Assembly (NCBI RefSeq): GCF_947581915.1
Contig: NZ_CANPWG010000008.1
Span: 124,001 to 188,000 of the forward strand
Source of the DNA: Candidatus Palauibacter scopulicola
GTDB taxonomy: Bacteria; Gemmatimonadota; Gemmatimonadetes; Palauibacterales; Palauibacteraceae
Length of the DNA stretch: 64,000 nucleotides
Direction: 5' to 3'
The position numbers and the translations under genes were made by a program. This document shows positions 1 to 8,933 of this stretch, piece after piece. The notes beneath the pieces are model-generated. The model saw only the letters and a program-made list of their open reading frames with translations, searched no databases and was not told the DNA's origin. Each line of letters starts with the position of its first letter. The first letter of the stretch is position 1.

Positions 1-617
1 TTGTTTATCTCTCTCTCCGGGACACCCGCTTCGAGCAGCACTTTCTTTGGAAACACGTGATGTCGATCCAAGTTCCTCTCCTGCTCAAGTTGCCGGATAT
101 GGGTCGCCCGCAGAAACTCGCCCGTGATCCAATCGACAGGTGTCGTCTTGGACGCCAGAACCCCTGCAACCAAGGCCTTCCCGATCCGGCTTTTTCCGAT
201 CCATCCCACGCTCTCTGCCAACCATTCCGAGGGATAGAGCGGATGATGTTGATCGCTAAAGATCCGCATAGTCCCTACCTCCCTCTCGCCTTTGAGTACG
301 CTCGAGAGCTCCTCCAGATCCTCGTGTAGACGGTCGTTCGCCTGCCGTTCGTGTCGGTTCGTGAATAGAGAGCGCCAATAATATGCATCGATCAGCTGTC
401 GCGCGGCGTTGACTTTCGCGGGATCGTCGTCACGTAACGAGCGCGATCCGACAGCGGTGAGGACGTGCACTGGCGGCCAGCTTGGGAGCGTGGATCGACT
501 CGGCGAGCCCATGTTCGAAACACGCATCAGGGCCCACTCGACATCTCTCAGTACCTCCTCGAAGTTCCCGGGCACCCCACCGTTTTCGTCACTTTCCGTC
601 TCAAATAGGTATTCCAC
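1..617 (-). CDS. HNH nuclease-like protein (DUF262/DUF1524 C-terminal type), partial at window edge
   Basis: Reading frame on the minus strand that leaves the window at base 1. My translation contains a segment like the C-terminal part of GmrSD/DUF262 proteins (residues YYWRSLFTNRH), and near the edge the motif DRHHVFPKKVLL, which matches the D-x-H-H-I/V-F-P HNH signature of DUF1524. In that family the HNH part nicks or cuts DNA; in SspE and GmrSD it is joined to an N-terminal DUF262 nucleotide-sensing domain. No DUF262 N-terminus is present here. The frame is closed by a stop at 639-641, so the first canonical start is GTG at 617, overlapping the end of the preceding gene by 17 nt. A frameshift joining it to an upstream sequence cannot be excluded. 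The family assignment is good; the start is uncertain. Confidence 0.6.
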   Translation of the reverse strand, partial: MEYLFETESDENGGVPGNFEEVLRDVEWALMRVSNMGSPSRSTLPSWPPVHVLTAVGSRSLRDDDPAKVNAARQLIDAYYWRSLFTNRHERQANDRLHEDLEELSSVLKGEREVGTMRIFSDQHHPLYPSEWLAESVGWIGKSRIGKALVAGVLASKTTPVDWITGEFLRATHIRQLEQERNLDRHHVFPKKVLLEAGVPEREIN

Positions 618-1245
618 TCCCTCTGAGGTTGATGGCGGTCACCGCTCGCAGCTGCCGCGCGATATCGACGTCTCCTTGTGCTACTTCCTGCACCAACCAC
701 GCTCTCCACCACGCACGTCCGAAGGGGCAGTCGACGTAGACGGTACGTTTGCCACGGGCTTCCGGGATGCCGCCCAGGCGGCGAAGAACTGTACGCAAGC
801 AGTCGTCGATTGCCTTTTCGCGCGTAGCGCCACTAGACCTCAGAGCCATCTCGATGCGTGCCGCCCCGCTTGGCACGGATGGTGACGTGGCGAGATACGA
901 TGCGTCGATGCGCCCCTCGAGAATGTGTCGGCGGGTCACATTGGCCCAGAAGGTCGTTCGTGACGCGATGCGGCAACCGATCGACTGCCACAACTCGTAC
1001 AGGCGGGTTTCGGTGTCAGATGGTGGATTGCCGAACTCGTTCTCTGTCATCGGCACTTCGCTCAAATCGACTTCAGATTGTCCTACGGTGCCGATCTCAC
1101 GGTCAAGATAGGCCACGAAATCGACGCTGGATTTCGCCGCTTCGAGGAACTCGACCTGTCGTGGGCTCCCCTTCTTGGTCAGGAGCGAGCGGCGGAACTT
1201 CGTGTAGTCTGAATCTGAGAGTTCGCGGTATGTGCGATCCGTCAT
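601..1245 (-). CDS. hypothetical protein, 214 aa, accessory island
   Basis: I do not recognise this protein with certainty. It is soluble, has no signal peptide or membrane segment, and carries aromatic-rich stretches (TTFWANVTRRHI around residue 100 and FGRAWWRAWLV near residue 175) that loosely resemble the DUF6339 family found in restriction-type islands; treat that as a guess. Its ATG overlaps the stop of the upstream 278-aa gene in an ATGA junction, so both are almost certainly translated together with the GHKL ATPase. Its stop lies inside the start region of the HNH gene. The context implies a subunit of one multi-protein system rather than a free-standing enzyme. Confidence 0.65.
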   Translation of the reverse strand: MTDRTYRELSDSDYTKFRRSLLTKKGSPRQVEFLEAAKSSVDFVAYLDREIGTVGQSEVDLSEVPMTENEFGNPPSDTETRLYELWQSIGCRIASRTTFWANVTRRHILEGRIDASYLATSPSVPSGAARIEMALRSSGATREKAIDDCLRTVLRRLGGIPEARGKRTVYVDCPFGRAWWRAWLVQEVAQGDVDIARQLRAVTAINLRGSGIPI

Positions 1246-2078
1246 CGATCTCCGTCCGGGTCAGGGAGCACATGCGGATACAGCACGGTGGCCGCTTCTT
1301 CCGGATGGAAGTCCTCTTCGTCCCATCCGTAGGGGTACTTTCCGGCGAGATGATCCGCGAGGCGGGACAAGTTCCGATCCCACTCCTCGGGATCGCGAAA
1401 CTGCCTCTGCAGCACGGCGAGACACGCTGTAACTACATGTGTCATGATGTTGCTGCGGGTCTCGCTTCGGGGAGCGCTTCGGAAGTAGCGGATCAGTTCC
1501 GGACCACACTTGACGACGAAGCGGAACGGGTCGCTACCTGTATCCACCAGAAACGTGCTTCCGCTCAGGGTCTCGTCCGGCTGTATTGTGATGAGCTGAG
1601 TCACGGACGAGCGTAGGTCGAAGACATGTCCCACGGCGAGCCGTGCGCCACGAGGAATCTCAACGCGGATACCGTGCCAAGCTGGGTGGACTTCGTCACG
1701 GGCAGAGTCGAGGTCAACGGCGACCGCATCGGTACAGAGGATCACCGGCGTGAACAGCGGCGGCTCGCCGAGATCCCGATCACTCCACCTCACGCGCTGG
1801 CTGGGCGAGCGCTGCAGAAGCGTTCGGCGGTAAAACGACTTGGGGGAAGACACGATGCATGCGTATTCCGCCTTCTTCTGGCGGATCAGCCGCTTGATCA
1901 GGCTGGCTCGCTCGACCCGGTGCTCAAGTCTGAGTTCCTCACTGCCGACTCCATCTTCCGGGAAGGCGACAACATACCGACCGTTAGGGAACGAAAGATT
2001 GCCTTCCTCGAGAACGGGATGACGGTAACTCCCTATGGTGTTGGCGGACGCCGCTGCCTCTGTGATGATCTCTATCAT
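1242..2078 (-). CDS. hypothetical protein, 278 aa, accessory island
   Basis: Unrecognised soluble protein, with no transmembrane segment or obvious catalytic motif. It has a basic middle (ERASLIKRLIRQKKAEY near residues 57-71) and an acidic C-terminus. The ATG overlaps the stop of the GHKL ATPase gene (ATGA), and its own stop overlaps the start of the 214-aa gene in the same way. That strict coupling in the order ATPase, 278-aa, 214-aa suggests stoichiometric subunits of one complex. Possible roles are a DNA-binding adaptor or an effector partner of the ATPase; neither is shown by sequence. Confidence 0.65.
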   Translation of the reverse strand: MIEIITEAAASANTIGSYRHPVLEEGNLSFPNGRYVVAFPEDGVGSEELRLEHRVERASLIKRLIRQKKAEYACIVSSPKSFYRRTLLQRSPSQRVRWSDRDLGEPPLFTPVILCTDAVAVDLDSARDEVHPAWHGIRVEIPRGARLAVGHVFDLRSSVTQLITIQPDETLSGSTFLVDTGSDPFRFVVKCGPELIRYFRSAPRSETRSNIMTHVVTACLAVLQRQFRDPEEWDRNLSRLADHLAGKYPYGWDEEDFHPEEAATVLYPHVLPDPDGDR

Positions 2079-4027
2079 GACGCGTTCTTTTCAGAGTCTC
2101 CGGCGGCACTCTCGACAACCTCTACCCACAGGGATGGCTCAGTGCCGCGCCAGGATCCGAACGCATCTGGTGTGCGATAGCCCGTTTCGATACTCACGGT
2201 CGCGCCCTTCTTCAGCGATCCGAGACGCACTCCCACGACATCTTCATCGTGCCAAACGAGATCGGCGGCAGCGACTGGTTTTCCTTCGCGACGTATGTCT
2301 TCAAGGACAACGGGGACGACCTCATGCCAGAGAGAATCGCATGTCGCATCCACGTTTTCGTTCACCCGGAGGCGCAGTATCGCATTCCGGCGCGCTTCGG
2401 CGCATGTTACAGCCACGCGGAAACGACGGTCCGGCAATGGAAGCGAGACCGCTTGATACGCGGGAGGGAGCACGGACGTGCGCCTGGGTCGGTCGAGATT
2501 GGTCTTTCCGCTTCCACCTTCTTTCTTCGGAGAACCTTTTCCGCGACCGACCAGTCCACCTGCATGGCCAGGTACCCGCCGCCGGATGATCGACGGTACG
2601 CCGCGGTAGCCGCCCACGCCCCGCTTACCCGTTCCGGCCACGTCATCGCCGTCAATCACGAGGAAATCATCGACATCGAACGACTCGCCGCTGATCTCGT
2701 CCGTGTTAGCCAACAGCCAATCACGAACCTCGGCCAAAGCGGATCTCAGACTGCTCGCGTCGGTCTGGGATAGGTCTTTGGGACGAATTGCGTCGTGCAG
2801 AGGTCCTTCCGCGTTGCGTACCAGCTCGTGGAGATTGCCGCCATCCCGATCCAAGAGCAGGACGGCGTGGAAGGGCCGACGGTCACCGAACTTATAATAG
2901 AATCCGGGGATCTTCTTGTCGTCCGTGATCCACATGCCGTTCCGGCATAGGTCGACATGCGTTTTCTCCGTCCCCTTGTGGAGTTGAACCCACACCGCCC
3001 CCTCCTCCGTTTGCACCTCCTCGCAGGCTCCGAACCGCAGCGCGCTGTACGCGTCATAGGCTCGGGTACCGCTGAGAAACGCCTGCGCTCGTTTCTGACC
3101 CCGGCATTCGGCCAGCGTATCCGCAAGGTTGGAGGCGTCAAGCGTCAATTCCTGCACCTCCCCAGCAGGATCCTCCACCCATACTTCAAGCTGCCCCTCG
3201 TGGATCGCTGCAAAAAAGTTGCACGCAGCGGCCTTGAGGACGGTCTCACCGAACGAGCGTCGCTCCTCCCGAAAGAAGTTGAACGCAGGGAGGATTACGG
3301 CCGCACCATGGCCGGATGCCTCCTCAATGTCCGCAAGGCGCTTCTGGATGAACGACGGGATGTCACCGCCTTGGGCAAACTGGAACATGGGCGTCGCTGC
3401 TCCGTCCCCGAAAGCGCGGACCAGAAAACCGTCGCCTGAGAGCGGCAACTCGTTGTCTCCCGAATGAGAAGCCAAGACCGCGTGGCCCCCCGACACTTCC
3501 GCGCCGGCTTCGGTTACGCCCCCGTAGAGCGCATAACGCAGGTCAGATGCGGGAATCGGCACGCTATGACCGTTGCCGTACGTCCCAGTGGAACCCGAAC
3601 CGCTCTTGATGCTGACCCCATCGCTGAGCAAGGCCTCCATACGTCTCTCGTCCAAGCCCACGCCGTTATCGAGCACGGAGAGCATGTCCACTTCCGCCCG
3701 CTCCAGGGCAGCGGCAATCGTATCGGCCACACGCTTGGCCTTGGATGGTAGTCCACCCCGCTCCTCCTGAAACTCCAGCGCTGCTGCGAAAGCTCGTTGG
3801 TATGCCTCAATGCCGGGGAGTTCATCCAGAGCACACGTGTCCAGCTGGAAACGAACGATGGCGGTCCCTTCGCCCGCCTCCACGGCTGCGTCAATGGAAT
3901 TTTGGACGAGTTCCCGTACAATGGCGGCGGGACGAAGGTCGTCGAAGGCCGCGATACCCGCCGGCGTGAACCCTGCCGGGCTGCCGGGCATGAAGCGTAG
4001 ATCCAGTTGTCCGTTACTCTTTGACAT
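2075..4027 (-). CDS. GHKL-fold (Hsp90/MutL/TopoVI-type) ATPase of the accessory island
   Basis: About 650 residues. The N-terminus holds a complete Bergerat ATP-binding fold: the N-box RELVQNSIDA (about residue 40, with the Mg-binding Asn), the G1 box DNGVGLDE (about 121) and the G2 loop STGTYGNGHS (about 147). The C-terminal half, which includes a basic glycine-rich linker near residue 500, has no recognised domain. ATPases of this type act as ATP-gated clamps and recur in MutL-, Hsp90- and MORC-like defence proteins. I chose ATG 4027 because AGGTGA stands 6 nt upstream; GTG 4030 is also possible. The gene follows the cysteine desulfurase by 69 nt and overlaps the next gene (ATGA). Probably the motor or switch subunit of the island; its substrate is unknown. 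Confidence 0.8.
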   Translation of the reverse strand: MSKSNGQLDLRFMPGSPAGFTPAGIAAFDDLRPAAIVRELVQNSIDAAVEAGEGTAIVRFQLDTCALDELPGIEAYQRAFAAALEFQEERGGLPSKAKRVADTIAAALERAEVDMLSVLDNGVGLDERRMEALLSDGVSIKSGSGSTGTYGNGHSVPIPASDLRYALYGGVTEAGAEVSGGHAVLASHSGDNELPLSGDGFLVRAFGDGAATPMFQFAQGGDIPSFIQKRLADIEEASGHGAAVILPAFNFFREERRSFGETVLKAAACNFFAAIHEGQLEVWVEDPAGEVQELTLDASNLADTLAECRGQKRAQAFLSGTRAYDAYSALRFGACEEVQTEEGAVWVQLHKGTEKTHVDLCRNGMWITDDKKIPGFYYKFGDRRPFHAVLLLDRDGGNLHELVRNAEGPLHDAIRPKDLSQTDASSLRSALAEVRDWLLANTDEISGESFDVDDFLVIDGDDVAGTGKRGVGGYRGVPSIIRRRVPGHAGGLVGRGKGSPKKEGGSGKTNLDRPRRTSVLPPAYQAVSLPLPDRRFRVAVTCAEARRNAILRLRVNENVDATCDSLWHEVVPVVLEDIRREGKPVAAADLVWHDEDVVGVRLGSLKKGATVSIETGYRTPDAFGSWRGTEPSLWVEVVESAAGDSEKNAS

Positions 4028-4096
4028 CACACGTCACCTGTCTCTCTGGCTCGCTCTTCACAGCGAGGGGACATGATGTTGCTTCTAGCTTGCAGC

Positions 4097-5245
4097 TTAG
4101 AAAGGGGACCGTCCCAAGAAAGTGGAAATGGCAGCGACCGCAACCTCGATGTCGCTCTCGGTGGTGAACCGCCCGAGGCTCAAGCGTACACCGGTTGCGG
4201 CAACTTCGGGATCGACCCCGAGGGCAAGAAGTACCGGCGATGGTTCTACGACAGCAGAAGCACAGGCGGATCCCGTCGAGATCGAGAGGGTGCTGGCGAG
4301 GCCTTGAACTACCTCTCCGGCGGGTATGCCCGGAAAGCCAATGCAGACGCTACCCGGTATCCGGTGCGTCGGATGACCGAACAACCGCATGCCGGGACAG
4401 GCTGCTCGAATCGAGTTCAGTAGATCTTTGGTCAACGTGAACAGGCGTCGCCGCTCGGCCTCCCCTTCGTGAGCGATGATCTCGCACGCAACTCCGAATC
4501 CGACCACCAGCGGCGTGGGTACGGTACCAGGCCGCAATCCACCCTCTTGGCCACCACCCGTTACCACCGCTTCGATGGGGGTTCCCGGTCGAACATAAAG
4601 AAGCCCCACTCCCTTCGGACCGTACGCTTTGTGAGAGGAGGCGCTAAGCAGATCGACGCCCCAACCATCGACCGAGACGACCGCCCGGGCAACCGCTTGC
4701 GTCGCATCGGTATGGAGCAGCACGCCCAATCTGCGGCACAACGTGGCGATCTCAGGTAGCGGCTGGACAACACCCACCTCGTTGTTTGCCGCCATCACGG
4801 AGACCAGTAACGTCTCCCGGTCAATGACTTCGGCCAGGCGTGGCAGGTCGAGCAGGCCGTCGTGCCGCACTGGGAGGACCACGACCTCGACATCTGGCTG
4901 CCGTAGGTCCAGCGCGGTGCTCAGGACCGCCGGGTGTTCCGTGGCCACGGTTACGACCCGCCGACGAGTGCTCCCTCCTCTTAGCGCCGCCCTGACCACG
5001 CCTCTCAGAGCAAGATTGCACGACTCCGTCGCTCCAGACGTAAAGACGATCTCGTCATCGTCCGCCCCAACCAGCGAGGCAACTTGGGTCCGAGCCTCCC
5101 GCACCGCTGCCGCCGCCTCCCACCCATGCCTGTGGTCCACTGAATGCGGATTCCCAAAGCTGTCGTCGAGGAAGGGTGACATGGCGGCTTGCACGCGTGG
5201 GTCGACGGGCGTCGTCGCCTGATAATCCAAATAAACGGGTCGCAT
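4097..5245 (-). CDS. cysteine desulfurase (IscS/NifS/DndA-type)
   Basis: A 382-aa PLP enzyme that takes sulfur from L-cysteine as a protein persulfide. Visible motifs are the N-terminal MRPVYLDYQATTP, GATESCNLAL, the PLP-lysine region SSHKAYGPKGVG, and the mobile active-site loop STGSACAS with the catalytic Cys. All key residues are present and the length is normal. The frame is open further upstream, but family alignment places the start at MRPVYL (5245), leaving a short intergenic space with a 22-bp palindrome. It lies directly downstream of a PAPS-reductase-like gene, the same pairing as DndA-DndC or SspA-SspD in phosphorothioation. A housekeeping Fe-S or tRNA-thiolation role is the alternative, but no iscU or mnmA is adjacent. 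Confidence 0.9.
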   Translation of the reverse strand: MRPVYLDYQATTPVDPRVQAAMSPFLDDSFGNPHSVDHRHGWEAAAAVREARTQVASLVGADDDEIVFTSGATESCNLALRGVVRAALRGGSTRRRVVTVATEHPAVLSTALDLRQPDVEVVVLPVRHDGLLDLPRLAEVIDRETLLVSVMAANNEVGVVQPLPEIATLCRRLGVLLHTDATQAVARAVVSVDGWGVDLLSASSHKAYGPKGVGLLYVRPGTPIEAVVTGGGQEGGLRPGTVPTPLVVGFGVACEIIAHEGEAERRRLFTLTKDLLNSIRAACPGMRLFGHPTHRIPGSVCIGFPGIPAGEVVQGLASTLSISTGSACASAVVEPSPVLLALGVDPEVAATGVRLSLGRFTTESDIEVAVAAISTFLGRSPF

Positions 5246-5266
5246 CCGTTCACTGATGGTCGCTTC

Positions 5267-5288
5267 GGGCGTGGTAGCTACCACGCCC
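5267..5288. promoter_or_regulatory. 22-bp perfect palindrome between the sulfurtransferase and desulfurase genes
   Basis: Both halves read GGGCGTGGTAG on their own strand, giving a 22-bp perfect dyad. It sits between the stop of the PAPS-reductase-like gene (5298) and the chosen start of the desulfurase (5245). It could be a dimeric repressor operator or an RNA hairpin (8-bp GC-rich stem with a UAGCUA loop) controlling readthrough or translation of the downstream genes. No T-run follows, so it is not a typical intrinsic terminator. Confidence 0.6.
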
Positions 5289-5297
5289 ACCATGCCG

Positions 5298-6738
5298 TCA
5301 CTCGGTGCAGTCACACGGTAGCCCCGCGTTCTCGAAGAACTGCTCCCCTCCGGGAGCATCGGCCTGAGCGTCGAGATCTCCGAACACCATACCGCCGAGT
5401 CCGCCGAATCCAATGTGAGCAGGCCCGTCCTCGTCCCGTCGGTTCTCGGCCTTGAGATCGCGACCGTACTCGCGTTCGATCCGGGCCCACCACGCTACAT
5501 CGCACGGGGAGTCCGCCAAGCGGCCGAACCCGGGGACTTCGGTATCTCTCCGCGACTCCATTTGAGCGTGCACGGTGCGCAGGATCGCCCCCCCCTTCAG
5601 GAAACAGAAAACACAGTTCGAAAGCCCTCCCTCGCCCGGCAACTCCAGCTTCCACTCGCGAGCCTCCCAAAAGTCGTTCACCTCGGCGCGGCTCACGCTC
5701 ATGTCGGCGAGAGGCATGTACACATGTTCTCCTGCATGCCCAAGGTTGACCCGGCCCGTTGCGAGCCCTCACGCGCTCGACCCGCGCTTCTTCATCGCCA
5801 CGAAGGCCCACGAAGGCCACGTATTCCGCCCCTCCCTTCCCGAACCGCGCTTGGCCCCCATAGGTGTTTCCGATCAGAAGGTGATTCTGGAACGGTACCC
5901 ACGCCGAGGAGAAGTCTGCGTACCGCTGGTTGGGGCGCACGTGGGGCCTACCCAAAGCGAAGCTACGCTTCTTCAGAAAGATCTCCTTGGGGACGCCTCC
6001 GCGATTGCGCTCGTGCCGACGGTGAAGCGCATCGGGATCCAGCCGAGAGTCTTTGTCGTGATGGCCGAGGCGGGGGATCTGTTCGTTGCCGGCCAGCCAG
6101 TCGGTCATGAACGCCCGCGTCGTCTCCAACTTCAATCCTCCGGTGCAGATGCGCTTGAATTTGTTGGGAAGGTAACCGGACCAAGAGACGAGCTCCTCAA
6201 AGACTTCGCCCCGCCAGTGGAATCCGTCGGTGTTGTCCGGAGACCACGGGTGCCGGTCGACGAGCCGGTACGACGGGAGGCGGGTCCACTCGCCGTTCCG
6301 CGCATCCTCATATGTCTGGTATTCGACCCAGAAGAACGGAATGCCTGACGCCTCGGCACGTTCGGTGCATTCACGGACAAACTCGTACGTCTTGGGGTGC
6401 TCAGCCGAGGTGTTGTTGAAGAGGACGACATCCCCACGCTGTGCGTCCAGCACGTCGTTCTCCAAGAGCGTGAAGAGCAGCATGCCGCTGGAACGCCCTC
6501 CTGAGAACTTCACGACATGGGGCAGCTCCCGATGGGACTTGGATCGGTAACGAAAGGGATCCCGGGAGTCGGGCTGGGAGCGGGACCGCACGCCACGAGC
6601 CGGCGAAGCAGCCTTAGGTCGCAACTCATTTTTGTTTGACGAGTTATGCCCCGCGCGCACGATCCCGGACTCATCATCGGGGGCAGTCGACGAGACAGCG
6701 ATGGAGGAGCCAGAGTCCGCCCTTGAGTCCCGTGACAT
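5298..6738 (-). pseudogene. PAPS-reductase-like (DndC/SspD-related) sulfurtransferase gene, interrupted by a frameshift
   Basis: The N-terminal frame starts at ATG 6738 behind a strong GGGAGGAGG ribosome site. After a charged leader it carries the PP-loop VVKFSGGRSSGML, an NTSAEHP motif, a Cys motif (KRICTGGLKLET) and VGLRGDEEA, equivalent to the family's IGIRADE. The rest of the family signature (EHVYMPLADM, EVNDFWE, and the CxxC in SNCVFCFLKG) continues in another frame (from about 5770 to stop 5298). The two frames must join at about 5760-5772, where one base is missing relative to an intact gene; a TGA at 5769-5771 closes the second frame. Intact homologues adenylate a substrate and accept sulfur through an Fe-S centre. 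As it stands the product would lose the CxxC half. A sequencing error, a true null mutation and programmed frameshifting are all open. Confidence 0.75.
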
Positions 6739-6770
6739 CACAACCTCCTCCCGTGTGCCCAGTCCAAGTC

Positions 6771-8915
6771 CTAGAACAAGGGGAGAACCTGTAGCACCGC
6801 CGCGGCCGCCGCCAGAACAGATTCGGCGACGCCGGTCGCCGCGGCCATCCCGTGCACATCCACGAACCAGGGCGCGAGGACGAGCGAGACGACGCTCATC
6901 AGCTTCACGACGATGTTCATCGACGGCCCGGACGTGTCCTTGAAGGGATCGCCCACCGTGTCGCCGACCACGGCCGCCTTGTGCGGGTCGGACCCCTTCC
7001 CCCCGTGGGCTCCGGTCTCGATGTACTTCTTGGCGTTGTCCCACGCGCCCCCGGAGTTCGCCATGAAGAGCGCGAGCAGCACGCCGCTCACGGTCGCGCC
7101 GGCCAGCGCGCCGCCGAGCGCCGCCACGCCGAGGAAGCGGCCGACCATGATGGGGACGATGATGGCCACCAGGCCCGGTACGATCATCTCCCGGAGCGCC
7201 GCCCTCGTGGAGATGTCCACGCAGCGCGCCGAATCCGGCTTCGCCGTCCCCTCCATGATGCCGGGGATCTCGCGGAACTGGCGACGGACTTCCGCCACCA
7301 TGCCTGCCGCCGCCCGGCCCACCGCCGTCATCGTGAGCGCGGCGATGAAGAAGGGCGTCACGCCGCCGATGAAGAGCCCCATCACGACGAGCGGATCGAT
7401 GAGGTTGATCCCGGTCTCGCGCAGACCCACGGCGTTCGCGTAGGCGGAGAAGAGGGCGAGCGCCGTGAGCGCGGCCGAGCCGACCGCGAATCCCTTCCCG
7501 ATCGCCGCCGTCGTGTTGCCGAGCGAGTCGAGCGAGTCGGTCACCGAGCGGACCTCGGGCCCCAGTTCCGCCATCTCCGAGATGCCGCCGGCGTTGTCCG
7601 CCACCGGACCGTACGCGTCCACCGACATCGTCACGCCGACCGTGGCCAGCATCCCCACGGCGGCGATCCCGATCCCGTACAGGCCGGCGAAGTTGAAGGC
7701 GAGGAAGATGGCGGCGGAAATCAGGAGCATGGGAATCAACGTGGATTCCATCCCGACCGCGAGTCCCGTGATGATGTTCGTGGCGGAGCCGGTTTCGGAG
7801 GCCTCGGCGATGCGCCGGATCGGCTTCTCGGCCGTGTAGTACTCCGTCACGAGGCCGATGGCGATGCCCACGAGCGATCCGAACAGCATGGCCCAGAAGG
7901 GACCGGCGTTCGGGTGGATGAAGACCCACTTGCCCTGCGCCGCCGCGTCGAAGAGCTGGAGGTTCACCGTGATCGCGTACGCGGCGACCCAGAAGATCAC
8001 GGCCCCGATGATCGGCGCCCAGCGCAGGGCCGCCGCGGGACTCATGCGCTCGAGAACGCGGATGGCGAGCACGCCGACCGCGCTCGCGAGGAAGCCGGCC
8101 ATGATGTAGAGGACCGGGAGCGCCACGGCCTGGAGCCGCGCCCCGTCGAGGATCATCGCGCTCGTCACGCCGATGACGATCGTGGCGATGACCGAACCCA
8201 CGTACGACTCGAAGATGTCCGCCCCCATCCCCGCCACGTCGCCCACGTTGTCGCCCACGTTGTCGGCGATCGTCGCCGGGTTGCGCGGATCGTCCTCCGG
8301 GATGCCGGCCTCGACCTTCCCCACCAGGTCCGCGCCGACGTCGGCCGCCTTCGTGTAGATGCCGCCGCCCACGCGCGCGAAGAGCGCGATCGAGGAAGCG
8401 CCCATCGCGAAGCCCGAGATGATCTCGCCGAAGGGCCGGAAGCCGGTTCCCTGGGGATCGTAGATCACGATCACGGCGCCGATCCCGAGCAGGCCGAGCG
8501 CCGCCACCGCGATGCCCATCACGGCTCCCCCGGAGAAGGCGACGCGCAGCGCCTTGGCCTGGCCTTCCGCGCGCGCCGCCTCGGAGGTCCGGACGTTGGC
8601 CGCCGTCGCCGCCTTCATCCCGAAGAACCCCGCCATGATCGAGCACGCGGCGCCGAGCGCGTAGGCCACCGCCGTGTGCGGGCCCACGAGCCAGAACAGG
8701 AGGGCCGCCACGACGACGATGAACGGCAGCAGCACCGTGTACTCGCGCCGCAGAAACGCCATCGCGCCCGAGTGGATCGCCTCCGACAGCTCGGCCATCT
8801 TCTCGTTTCCGACGGGCTGCGCCTTCACGTACATGAAGAGCGCGAAGGAGAAGAAGAGCCCGATCACGCCGAGCCAGACCGCAAAATCGATGTTTCCGAC
8901 GATGTTTCCGACCAC
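6771..8915 (-). CDS. hppA: membrane-bound ion-pumping pyrophosphatase, K+-dependent type
   Basis: A 714-aa integral membrane protein with about 16 hydrophobic segments. It hydrolyses PPi to pump H+ or Na+ across the membrane. The hallmark motifs are present: [20 protein letters not shown], then [16 protein letters not shown] with its Asp/Asn metal ligands, EYYTAEKP, and the C-terminal [26 protein letters not shown] region. The signature [10 protein letters not shown] has Ala where K+-independent enzymes have Lys, so this is the K+-requiring class; whether it pumps Na+ or H+ cannot be decided by eye. Start GTG 8915 has AGGGAG 8-9 nt upstream. The leader holds three tandem repeats, so regulation at the 5' end is plausible. 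Confidence 0.95.
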   Translation of the reverse strand: MVGNIVGNIDFAVWLGVIGLFFSFALFMYVKAQPVGNEKMAELSEAIHSGAMAFLRREYTVLLPFIVVVAALLFWLVGPHTAVAYALGAACSIMAGFFGMKAATAANVRTSEAARAEGQAKALRVAFSGGAVMGIAVAALGLLGIGAVIVIYDPQGTGFRPFGEIISGFAMGASSIALFARVGGGIYTKAADVGADLVGKVEAGIPEDDPRNPATIADNVGDNVGDVAGMGADIFESYVGSVIATIVIGVTSAMILDGARLQAVALPVLYIMAGFLASAVGVLAIRVLERMSPAAALRWAPIIGAVIFWVAAYAITVNLQLFDAAAQGKWVFIHPNAGPFWAMLFGSLVGIAIGLVTEYYTAEKPIRRIAEASETGSATNIITGLAVGMESTLIPMLLISAAIFLAFNFAGLYGIGIAAVGMLATVGVTMSVDAYGPVADNAGGISEMAELGPEVRSVTDSLDSLGNTTAAIGKGFAVGSAALTALALFSAYANAVGLRETGINLIDPLVVMGLFIGGVTPFFIAALTMTAVGRAAAGMVAEVRRQFREIPGIMEGTAKPDSARCVDISTRAALREMIVPGLVAIIVPIMVGRFLGVAALGGALAGATVSGVLLALFMANSGGAWDNAKKYIETGAHGGKGSDPHKAAVVGDTVGDPFKDTSGPSMNIVVKLMSVVSLVLAPWFVDVHGMAAATGVAESVLAAAAAVLQVLPLF

Positions 8916-8933
8916 GTTTTCCTGCTCCCTCTG

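Noticed and set aside
601-2078. Assignment of the two island unknowns to a named defence family such as MZA or DUF6339
   Set aside because: The resemblance is too weak by eye, and no Z1, AIPR or PD-(D/E)XK protein is visible; mentioned only as a guess.
5246-5413. Longer N-terminus for the cysteine desulfurase
   Set aside because: It would overlap the 3' end of the PAPS-reductase-like gene and the palindrome. The family N-terminus begins at MRPVYLDY (5245).
6771-8646. Apparent 1111-residue minus-strand protein extending from the PAPS-reductase gene through hppA
   Set aside because: Its first 640 residues are an out-of-frame reading of hppA (Arg/Gly-rich). The real gene starts at ATG 6738 behind a strong ribosome site.
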